The translations under genes and the position numbers were made by a program. From Acanthaster planci (taxonomy: Eukaryota; Echinodermata; Asteroidea; Valvatida; Acanthasteridae): a stretch of 64,000 nt of DNA. This document shows positions 44,906 to 56,900 of this stretch, in pieces; the first letter of the stretch is position 1; each line of letters starts with the position of its first letter. The stretch lies in the NCBI RefSeq assembly GCF_001949145.1, contig NW_019091573.1, positions 439,894 through 503,893 of the forward strand. Direction: 5' to 3'. A model generated the notes under the pieces. The model was not told the origin of the DNA. It made no database searches and saw only the letters and a program-made list of their open reading frames with translations.

Positions 44906-47900
44906 CTATGTAAAGAAAAGGTATAAATGTCTATACATGGCAGCACTATTTTGTTTGACATTTACCGTTTTAGCCAGGGTGCAGCCTTCCCCAACTTTTT
45001 TTTTAATCATCGCTGTGTATTTCTCTTTAACCTCATATTTCCGCAAAGTCTTAAAAATGTGTAAGCTTTTGAAATGCTCTTCTTGTGAAATGCCTTTATT
45101 TCCAAATATCGCCGAGAATGTGAACTCATCCCACTGTCAAGTGCTAAACGCATGCAGGCCAGTGCTTTTTTATGTGCATGGCTAAGTGAGGATGATGGCA
45201 AAACATGGGCGTAGATCGGGGGGGGGTATATCCCTCACACACGTTTTGATGGGGTGGGCTATTGAATCACCCCCTCCGCACTTGTTTTTGGTGAGCAAAC
45301 AATTAAAGTTGATCAGACTTCCAAGGACTAAAATAAATTTAATATCACTCAAGAAAGGGAAAACAAAATGCACGAATATGCTTTTTGGAATACATATCAT
45401 GAACATCGACCTCTATATAGTTATGTTGTGTCCCCCCGCCTTCCAAATTTTCATGTCATCCCCCCACCTTTCCTCATCCCCTATCCCCCCCCCAATTTTC
45501 GACACAAATTGACTTCACTCTGGCAAAATGTTTGACATGTTACTTCTTGAATACTAAATTGTTGACAAGTGATTTTCTGCACAGTCTGTTTTCAGTCAAC
45601 ACTTTCCTGATACTGGATGAAAAACAGATGATTCATTTTGAAGTAAATTCATTAAATTGTAATTTACCTTGCCCTGTTTCTTCGATTCGCCCTCTTGTTC
45701 GGATGTACATTTTAGTTCTTTGATCTTCTTGTTCAGAATTTCTCGTTTCTCCTGAAGCTTGCCGATGCCTGATATGTTATCGGGCGGTGAGACTTTAGAT
45801 TTTACTGATGATAAGATGAGGTCTGGGTAAGCCTTGTGAAAGGAGGGTTGCACTGCGTGTTCGTTACGAAACTCTTTGTCAGTTAAGGTCACATCATATG
45901 CCACCGGTCCATTCCAACTGAATCCGAGGTAGAATGTGACTGATTCTTGACTTGGAGGTTTTTCGTATGGAACAGCTAATTTGATCTCAATGGGATCCTT
46001 GTCTTTGTGGAAGCAATGTAACAGGGTAGTCGCATTCAGGAGAGTTCCTTCCAACCGAACCAACCGTTGTTTTACGAGATCAGACTGCCAAAACACATCG
46101 TCGCTAGCATCTCGCCTGTCAAGTTTACGCTCTGTCGCATGAAGTTCGGTAATGTGAGCAAAGACGCGAAGATCTTCGCCTTGGCCAAGGAAAAAATGCG
46201 TACGCGGTCTCATTGGAGATCTGGTTTGCCGTCTTACTCTTTCATGATTTTGCGGTATCCGCTTCTCTTTAGAATAGCGATCAATGCTCCATCTGTCTTT
46301 CAGTTCCATTATATGTTCTGTTAAATCATATCTGTCTCTTCTTTCTGACACTACACCTTCGATTGGCCACAGAAACATCATCAATAAGAATGAGGGCCAA
46401 CAACTTTCAGCTTTAGGGCTATCCATCGCGTAAAACGGGCGAACAAACTGCTTGTACACGTAGTTTGCCGACACAGACTGATCTCCAATCGACGAGAGGG
46501 CTAAGTATATGAAAATGATATTTCTCAAGTCGAACGAATTGTAATCGCGATAATTCTGCAATAGCAGTTCACGACACCCCTCAAGCCTTCGCCGGTTTTT
46601 GGCTTTTGCATGATCGAAGATTTCCCGAAAACTGCCGCAGTGTTGTTGCTCAACGAGTCTACGCCGATGCTCAGCAAGACTGGAGGGATCTTTATCACTG
46701 TACCTGCTTTTATGTACTGGCTGTGGCTCGCCATAATACCTGTCGTATATTACGGAGTATTTTTTCATGTTCTCTCTCATCTCGTCCAATTTCTGACCAG
46801 CGACATTTGCCGTTGAACCATCCTTGTAATATGTCGTTTTGTTGTCCATTATTTCAAACACTTCATCCACTCTATTTTTCAATTGTCTAACCTGACACTG
46901 GCTCTCATTATCCCAGGATGGATGACGAACGCCTGGCGGTATTTCCAACCTGAGAAGGTACATCCCGAGAACATTGACATCGCCTTGTGTTCTGAAGGGT
47001 TCTACGCACAGGAGGATAACTTGTAGGAGACGGAATATAACGTTGAGTTCGGCATACAGTCCAGTGTATTCAATTCGCGTTGAGACTGCCTCCTTTGAGA
47101 CTTCATAAGACTTGCGAAATGTTCTCATGGCTTCGAGGGACAGGGACAAGATATCATTCCATACTTCCTCTCCAAGGACTTGTTTGTCAATAACGTATGG
47201 TTCGGTAAGCGTGTCGAAATGTGCTTTGTAAACCCGACCTTTTGTATCCCAGAAATAAGAGTTTTTGTGATTGATTTCCAAAGCCACTTCGGCAAAGGAG
47301 AGAGCCATGTCAAAATTCTTCTCTTTTATTAGGTAGAATCTTGCAAGCTGCTGTGCTACAAACGCATCTTTCAGGTTTTCGACGCCCTTCCTCAGTATTT
47401 CAATGGCCTTGTCCGACCCTTGTGTCTTGCATACATCTTCAATAAGAACTGAAAAGCCTGTCTTTGTTTCCTCCCCGTCCCCTACGCGCTCTCTCCTGAT
47501 AAGCAGGTTGTGCGTTGTTTTGGCCAGAATCTTTCTGCTGTAAGAATGTGAGCGAAGTAGCTCACTGTCCAAAAACTCCAGCGTTACATCTGCCAGCGAC
47601 TGGTCCCCGCTTTCAAGCATAGTTTGCTTTAAGGCCTCCTCGGCTATGCTCTTGTGCAACATCCTGATAGTTCGATTTTCTGTCATGACCACCATTATCT
47701 TAAACGAAGCCGAAACCAGCTTCTCCCAATTTAAAATATTTCTGGTGAAGAGTATCCTTTTCCCTTTAAGACATATACTGTCCATAAATGTGTCACAACA
47801 AGAGATGGGAATGTCAGCCTCGTGAATGTAAGAGTTCAGAAGGGAACACATTTTAATCAGCTTCCTTTCGTTTCCCTTGATATCTTGAAGTATCCTTAAA

Positions 47901-50900
47901 ACGACACCTTTTATATAAACCTTGTTGAATTCCTCCTTCATCACCATGAAGGCAAGAAGGTTGTCTGGAATGTAGTCGCCTGTTTTGTTCTCTTTCTCTT
48001 TGTGTTCCAGTTCAAGATACTTCTGCTGAAACCATTCCTTTTCGGTTGGGTTAAGCTTTTGCGTCAAGGGAACATAAAGGTCGTTGTTTTTACCTTTAGC
48101 TTTTAGCATTTTATGTGGATCAACATTACGTTTGCAATGAAGCAGGACGCACACTGTTCCACCACTGACATGCATAAATTTTGATTTCTCTTCCAGATCC
48201 TCAATCAAATCCAGCACTTCGACGTCATCAAGATTGTCAACAAGAACACAAACTGGGGGGATTTTCTTTGAATATCCCTTCTCATAACCGCACTGTCTCA
48301 CCTCCAGTATCTGGTTAACCGTGTTATTGGTAACTCTATTGACTACCACGCATCGGTGATGTTTGTGGAGTTCCCACAACACGTGGCGAGCTAAAGTACT
48401 ACCACCAGCGCCAGGTTGATGCAGAAGTGTTACTGTGACAATCAAGCTTTCCTCCATCCTTGAGCTATTTAGCGGTTTGCTGACTTTCCTGAGGAGCTCT
48501 CCAAAACCTCTCCTTTTCAAAACCTGACCACACCCACGGCGGAGTTTTTCCTCTTTCTCGCCGATAGCAAAATTCCACCAATCAACCTTTTCACCCCGGT
48601 AAAATTCCAACTCCTTCCTTTTCACAAATTGCTCATAGCTTGGGCTTGTGTCGTCCATATCGGTGTTTTCGCATTCATTCTTGCAAACAACTGTGATGTC
48701 ATTCCATTCGTCTTTTTGCTTCACTGAAAGAAAACATTTGCCTGGCGAATTGAAAGGAAGTTCACTCTTGTCGGTCTGATTTACGCCATTCATTCGCATC
48801 AAGATGCGGTTTACCTCTTGCCACTGAACTCCAACTACGCTTCTTTTGACGATTTCGTCTTCAGAGGGAAGCCACCTTTTGATATAACTCACGAACTTGA
48901 AGTAAAGCTCTTGGTCCTGGGAAATGCAAACGATGTTCTGTAGACCTTTGAAAGAAGATGATACTTTACCAAAGGTATCGCAGAGGATGTCCAAATCATC
49001 ATCAGATAAGAGCAAGAAGACAATTACAGCGCGCCCCTCTGGTATCACTGATGGTTGGGAGAAGAATGTCACTGACGCTTCTACATCTTTACGTCGTTCT
49101 TTGTGCCAATCAGGCAGGGTCATTTTAGGTGCTTGAATATTCAGGTCGTCTTCACGGCCATTTGCAAAAACCCAGACCGTTTTCTCGGGAAATTCGATAC
49201 TATTCCGGAACTCTTCCTCAGACTCGATGTGTTTGAATAGATCCGGCTGCTGCAGCGAAACCATCCGATCATCATGATACAACTTACAGAGTCCATCCAG
49301 TTTAGATCTCGAATCAAAGTCCCAAACGGTTACCCATCTAATTGCCTTAATGAATCCAAATTGACTTTCGACTGTGTTGAGTTCATCCTTGGCAGGCAGT
49401 GAAGGTCTGTTGGCAATGAGGACTGGAAAATAAGACTGATCGAGTTCGCCATGCTTGTCACCCGTCAGTAACACACGTAGTCTGGCCTCGTTGGTTTGCT
49501 CACCTGCAGACATCTGACGCATTATCGCCGTATGGTCGTCACCTGTTGGCGCTTCTTTCGTGTATGTTTCCGTTACTGGTGATTTTATTCGATGATGTTC
49601 TTCACCGACAAACTGTGACAGTGGTCCTTGTTGACTGGAAGTATCGCAATGATAATCTGGTACATCAGGCTCAGGTATGCTTTCTTTTTCAGTTAACTTG
49701 AGTCCGTGGTCTCTCTGCACTTCGTCATGTTTTGTGGCTTCTGGGCATTGTTCTGGACTCAGCACTATCTGTGTCATTTCTTTTTTTGGACTTGACGCGA
49801 CACGAGCCTTTTGTGTTTTGGGACGAACTGCAGGTTGGGAACTTGGATCAGCATGATATACTGCAGAGTGGTTAGTTTCGCATGTCAACCGTAAAGGCGG
49901 TACTTGGTTATCCTCGGGACTATGTTGACTCTTTTGGAGCCAATAGTGCTCTGTTTCTTGAATCCCTTCTTGTTGTCTTCTTGCCTGTTGCTTTTCAGCT
50001 TTCAACCATTCTTCTCTGCTGTACAAAATAAGGCGCAGGTCGCGTTTGGTCATCTTACTGTAGTCGTCATACAAGTCCTCGTTTGTGTACATTTCCAATA
50101 CTTTTCCGTCTATACTCCCTTCATGAAAATCGACAGCAAGGGTACAAGACACCCCGATATCAAACAGCCATTGTTTTACGTAGTCAGGAGTCCACTCTGA
50201 CATGCGCATTGGTAGCGTTCCTTGGAGAGGATCTAAAATGAAAATAACAATGCTAACTTTTAGAACAGTTGAGGCCTATCAAATGTTTTATCAAATGTTC
50301 CCAATGATTTATCGTTCCATCCAATCCGATTTAATCTGGTCAAGCATGGTCTAATCTGGTCCCGCTTTGTCCTATTTAGTACAGAATTAGCTATAATGCT
50401 TGCAAAATTTCAATTTGTAATATTATAAGCAATCAGCAGTTTCTCGTATCTCCGTACTGAAAATAATCATACAAGAAAAGTCATAAGCGAACGTTTTGTA
50501 GTACGCGACATAGTTAAAGAACAAATTATTTATCCAAGTAAAACGATTGCGGTTACACCATGGATAAATCTCTTTCTTGAGTGTGTGGTTCTGGTTCCAG
50601 TAAAATGGACGTAGTTGTTATGTATCACTTAAATGTTCATTGTTAGGCATTAGACCATTAAGTCATGGTAATTCACTACACTGTACTATAAAACACGGAA
50701 AAAGATAAAACATTTTATCAGACTTTGGGAAATTAATATACATTTCTCAGTTGTTTAATTGTCTGTATTATCAAACTGCTGCTTTTTCATAAAAGGTATT
50801 TCATTAATTATATCAACTGTCCTTACAAAATTCTCTTAATTCTTAAATCCCCTCCTCCCATTTTTTGTCAGTGAGCAACACAAATATTGAGGTAAAAATT

Positions 50901-53900
50901 CATGTTTTAGCAGCGAAAATGGAGAACAGACGATACACAAACTCTCAAGGTACCTTTAATGCATGTTTAAGGCACGAAGGCTTGCAGAGTAAACTTTGCA
51001 CAGAGAAAGTTGTCTTCCAAATGATGAAAACAGAGAATGTATAGAAGAGAAATAGGAAATCAGGAATCATCCTGTTCACCTTATGAACATCTTTCGTTTT
51101 GTCTGCCGTGCAGCGTAGTTTTTTAAGCCATACTTAACCATCGTATTACAACAAATACAAGATATTGCACAGATACATATCTATTAATAATGAATTTGGC
51201 CCTAAACGACTAAGCACCACTGACTTCACCTGTATTTCACGAAATCAAACCTATGCTCAGATTGACCATGCTGTCCTGAGTGCATGTATAGAGAATGTCC
51301 GTACAAAATATTTTGATACAGTAAACAAATCAAAAACCCCTAAAGCAGTCATCCGTGCTTCTATAAGCTTAATTCCAAAACTCTTCCACACGAAAATAGC
51401 TATAAAATCCTCACTTTATTACCTTTTTCTAACGTTTCGAAGAACCTGCACCCTTTTTCGTAGTCGCTTTCCAAAATCGTCAGTTGTATTTCGATTCCAC
51501 TTTTGTCGCCGGTGGTCAGTTCATCCGTGACGAGCACCTCACTGAATTTTTGAGCCAGTTCCCCGGATGTGTACGCGGCCCACAGGCTGTCAAGGCCCTT
51601 GCGACTTTTGACGAGCAGGATGAATTTCAGCGATCCCATCGTCACGCGAGAAATCACTGTGCCGTCAAACTGCCTCATGATATTTTGAAGTATGTCATTG
51701 ATGGCACTGTTTCCTTGTCTTCCCTCAGGGTCGTACACCCTTTCATATGATCTGCTGGTCAAAGCGTCGTCCGTCTGCCCGTCATTTGAGACGACCCCTG
51801 TCATGAGTAGAACTGTTCAACAAAATTATAACGGTGAAAATTAATCAACTTGTCAGTTTAAGAAACCTTGCAAGGAAGGCTAAGTTTTTACTTTTAATAC
51901 AACAAAAGGTTATCGTATAAAGACAAAACTTGTATCTACATCTCAGCGAAAGTTCGAGAAGAGATTTACATATATTGACTGATTATCGCAGTCTAAAAAG
52001 CGTGTTTAGCTTTTGCACACAATTTTGTTATCACTTTGCAAACATGTTTGGATGCTAAACATTTACTGCTCAAGTCCTAAAGATCAATGTCCAGTGGCCA
52101 AATACAATCAGTTAAAAATCTTACGGTGTTTAGCATTTAAACATGTTCATAAACTGATAACAAAAAATGTTTAGAAAAGTGTTTACTGGCTAAACACACT
52201 TTTTGCAGTATACTGTCGTCTTTCAAGAAATTACCTGGTTTCCCGATACATCTGGATTTTTCTAATGAACCGGGATCCATCGTCAAACCTGCCAATTGCT
52301 CTTAGACAGCGTTCAACACTTAAATACTATATTTACGGAAACATACCGTAAGTATCCCCAGTCACATTGACCTTGTTTTTGTCGCCGTCTATGTGAATTC
52401 CTGTACTTCTTCTGTCAAATTGATATTCCTCTGTTCTAATCTCTTCTTGTTGTCTTCTTAACGGACTTCGCTGTTCCTTTTCAGCTTTCAACCATTCTTC
52501 TCTGCTGTACAAAATAAGGCGCATGTCGCGTTTGGTCATCTTGCTGTAGTCGTCAAACAAGTCCTCTTTTGTGTACATTTTCAATACTTTTCCGTCGATA
52601 CTCCCCTCATGAAGTTCGTCAGCAACGGAACGAGACACTCCGGTATTAAGCAACCATTGTTTCACGTTGTCCGAAGTCCACTCTGACATGCACACTGGTA
52701 ACCCTTGTTGGGAAGGATTTAAAATGAAAAAAATGGGAATAACAGTTATTTTAGTGCTGCCTTTTGAACTGGTTTAGACCTACCAAAGGTTTGGCCTAAT
52801 GTTCCACATAATTTAATGCATGGTTTTATCCAATCGAATCTGGTCCGGTTTGGTTTAATTAATCTGTTTCCTATTTATCCTATTTTTAACAGAGCTCTCT
52901 TTTATGCACTCGAATTTTCAATTTGTGACCTCATTTTATCAGTAGTTATTTCAAAATTTAAGAGGACCAACAGAAATCAAGAGAAAACAATAGTCTCGAA
53001 CTAGCTAACCGTGGAGATATTTTGAGGTCATCAACGTATTCTTTAGGTAAACACTGCAATACGTATCAAGGGCTTGCACGATGCATTTTTCACGTAATAT
53101 CCAAATCCTGTACATTACTTAATCCTGATACATAACAGGCGTCGACTTCTGTGACTGTTCAGTGCCAGTTACGTTGATAGGTTTAAACTATATTGATTCA
53201 AACACCACCTTCCGCTTCGCATCATGTTTCGGTCGCAAAAAAATAAGGTTTAAACCGCTCAATCATTCCCGTATTTGATATTTACATACCAGGAACATTA
53301 TCACTGATACTGGTTTGATCTCCCTCTACTTTGACGATATTTTTGTTGCCTTCGATGTTGATTGTTGTACCTCCTCCGCCAGGCGCATAGGATTGCTCAC
53401 TCCCTTTACCACCTGCAACACTGGCTTCCCTCCCCTCTCGCCTATCTAATCCCCTGGTCTGACCTTCAGGTTCTGGCTGTGCATCAGCCTCCTTCACCTT
53501 CGCTGTATGAAGAAATATTCAAAAATAACGGGTATAAATATAGCTTTATTCGTGTGGTGAAAGAGGAAGAATTTTATTCTCAACTCTTCATTTAACAAGT
53601 TAAGATCGCCCCCCATTCTCCAAAATGTTCGCGTACCGCAAACATTACCATTAGCATCAGTTTGACCTCCCTCCGCTTTGACATTTGAGTTGCCTTCTAG
53701 GTTGTTTGCTGTGCCTCCTTCGCTAGGTACGGAAGGTTGTTCACTTGTATGCTTTGTGTCAGCTTCTTTTCTCTTCGCTGTACGAAGAAATATTTAAAAT
53801 TAAGGGATGTAAATACTTTACTCGCGCTGTGAAAAAGGAACACTTTTTGTTGTTATCTCTTGATATTAGGCGTGGTGAGAGTGCAGTACGTTCTACCTGT

Positions 53901-56900
53901 GGTAAAAATTGCCTCACTGCGTTCAACAAGACTAGTCCTTAACGTGTCGCCAAGATTCGGGGCTCTAATTTGACGCCTGGGACGAGCACGTGGTAATGCA
54001 GTATATTTGTTACTGAGGACTTTGCAACCTCGTATAGCACAAAACTATGCACTTTGTGTACAGACAGCCCCTCAACAAAGAGCGCCGATGTTGAAGGTTG
54101 CAAGCGGGTAAATACCCCCCTCAATAGGCTTGGCAAATCATGTTTCTCATCTGTGTTATTAGTGTTGTTCACCATGATTTGTGGAAAAAAGGAAGGGCAG
54201 ATGCAGTGAGAAGGATTACGAACTTTCATTTCCCAAACAATTTGTCCAAAACACAGCCCTTACTTTGTATTTTTTCTTTCCTTTTGGGGGTTAACGATGG
54301 ATGATAATTCCACAAACGACATCGTCTTTCTCTAAACTTAAATAAAAGTGAAATATGCTTTCCTGCATGTGTGTCTCAAAGATTTGGGGGAGTGTTTTTG
54401 CCTTGATAATATATAATAGACAGAAATTAAGTGAATGAATTTAACATCACTGCCTATAGTGGGTTTGTCTGTAGCCTGAAGGACCACTGTGTGCTCTGTA
54501 GCCTTGTGAAGGTACATATAGGCCTATATGTAGAAAACACTCACAAGGGGGAATAATACGCATCTAGTTGTCAAATTTACAGTTATGATAAAGACCACTG
54601 ATTATCTAACCGGCATCTCTGTTGTTCATCAATGTATTTGACAAATTTAAGCCTTAGTATAATGGGCGTAAATCCCGGGGAGAGGGGGTATACATATCAT
54701 GACCCCCCCTCCCCACTTTTCAACAGGGAGGGGATGGCTCCTGAATAATCCCCCCACTTTCCCGTAGTGAGAAAAAATAAGGCGGCGCCATTTTGATATA
54801 AGGTTCTGCAGCAGTGCAATACCTATAACACTATGTATCGCCCCAGTGTCATATGGTGTCAAAGCCCCGCCACCCTCCACGCTTTTTGAATTTCCACGGT
54901 CGAGCAAGTTCTCCCCCTACAACCCCCCATCCCCATTCCCCCATCTCCGGGCACAAATTTAAGTCACTGCTTCATAACTTCAGCAACGGATTATATTTTT
55001 ATCAAATGGCTGAGATATATCTGAAAGCCAGAATAAAAGAGATTTTACCTGATTTTTTTTTCTTTCGTCCACCATGCCCTCCGCCCCTCAGCCCCACTAC
55101 AAGGCGCATCTCCATGTTGGTGTCTTGTTGAATACAATGATCCTCCAGCGATAATGCGTCACAAAGCTGCATGATAATCAAGAATTATTGTTGAGTGTAA
55201 AATGCACCAATCTGGAAAGTTTGTTATATTACCAATTTAAGAGGAATGATCGAAAAAATCTATATTTGATCACATTTTAGATCTAATTTTAGCATGGGGT
55301 ATGGGCATTAGATGTAAGAATTTTAAAATACTGCCGCAACTTATAGAGCAGTGTTTCATAGTTATGTTTGGAAAAAGGCTAAGGTTACGTAAAGGTGCAT
55401 CGTATGAACTTCACACAGAGTGAACAAAAATAATTATCTGACAATAGTTTCACATTACCTCCATTTTTTTTCTAATGAAAAGATGTTGCTTCTCGGGTGC
55501 AACTCCAAGTCGATCCTGAAGCAAGTCCTTAACGGCCGAGATCGAAGTTGACGGATGCAGTTGTAGACAAATAGTTGATGCCAAAGGAGTCGAAATGAAG
55601 ACCTGTACAAGCGTCTTTTTCTTGGTTTGATTGACGCTGGCAGCAAAACGTGGAATGTGAAAAAGAATGAAAGAAAAAAAAGACATTTCTCAGATAACTG
55701 TTAACCGGTAAACTGATGTAATCTCAGCTCATTCTACACATTTCTAAGCAAGAACTTTCTTCGATTCAGAAGTAAAATGCCGCTGTGATGAACGCAGTGG
55801 TACTTTTTCAGTCTGTTTGGCGGGATACCAGGGGGTTTCAAGGCCATTGCGACAACTACATTCGGTATGTTTCCTCCTGCAATGATTTTGTCTTTCGGTA
55901 CCTTAGCAGTGCAAGCTAACAACACATTTTGATGTGAATCTTTCTACTTTCGATATAAACATGATATAAGCCGAACGTGCAGCGGGTAGTAACAAAAGTT
56001 TTCTTTTTTTCCGAATTAGCAAAACGTTTTAAAATCTTTGGATAGCACCAAACACTTAAGGTGTCTTCTAATAATTGAGGGAATTTTGTCATCATTTTTC
56101 CGCTGAGAGAATGCAGAATGCAAAATTGGTTACAAAGTGCGCGTAAATTTTCTACGAGTCACTCCGAATTGGAAATCATCAGATCTCGTTTGTGCAACAT
56201 TTACACGCCAATCCTGTACTGACGTGGCTTGTTGGTTTTATTGAATTGGGTTTGGTGACACTGTTCGGCTTACCCAACGCACACTGGGTTTTCTCCACTT
56301 TTCTTTCCAACCATTTTTAAAACTGAAAAGTTGGAGAGCCCAAAGCTTTTAACCCAACTTAATCTTTCCCAAGGTAAAAACAAATTAGAATCTTGCAAAC
56401 ATAACCAGATCCTCGACCAGATACTACGTCAAACACGCCCCATCTACCTGCGTGAGCCATGCAGTATCCACTCACATTTCATCGGAAAAAAATATGATCC
56501 TAAATTGTTAGCCCAATCAAACCAGTTCATGTGAAACTGGGTATTTAACCTTTTTCGAGAAGCGTAAATGAAAACCTTGAGTGTTAGTGTTGAAGGCGAT
56601 CATTTACTGTATCCGGCACAATAGGCCTATCCAGAGACGCTAGAGTTAAAGGAACATGAATACCCGGTGACTTGACTCCCTGATCGACACAGGTCTCAGA
56701 AAAAAATTTTAAAACTCTTCATACCTGATCATCAATGAGAACATTAAATAAAAGTCCTTGCACAACGTATTTGACATGGGACAAGGGATAACCGGTAGTT
56801 TTCAGGCAATGGTATGTGACATGCCGCCATGTACGTACATGTACGTGTTTGTATGTGCTGCACAGTTACCTGCTTTGAGATTTGTTTGTCTTGAGTTTCG

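Noticed and set aside
55734-55925. Minus-strand ORF between exons 1 and 2 of the Ubl/STAND gene
   Set aside because: The flanking exons already join in phase without it, and it ends in a stop codon.
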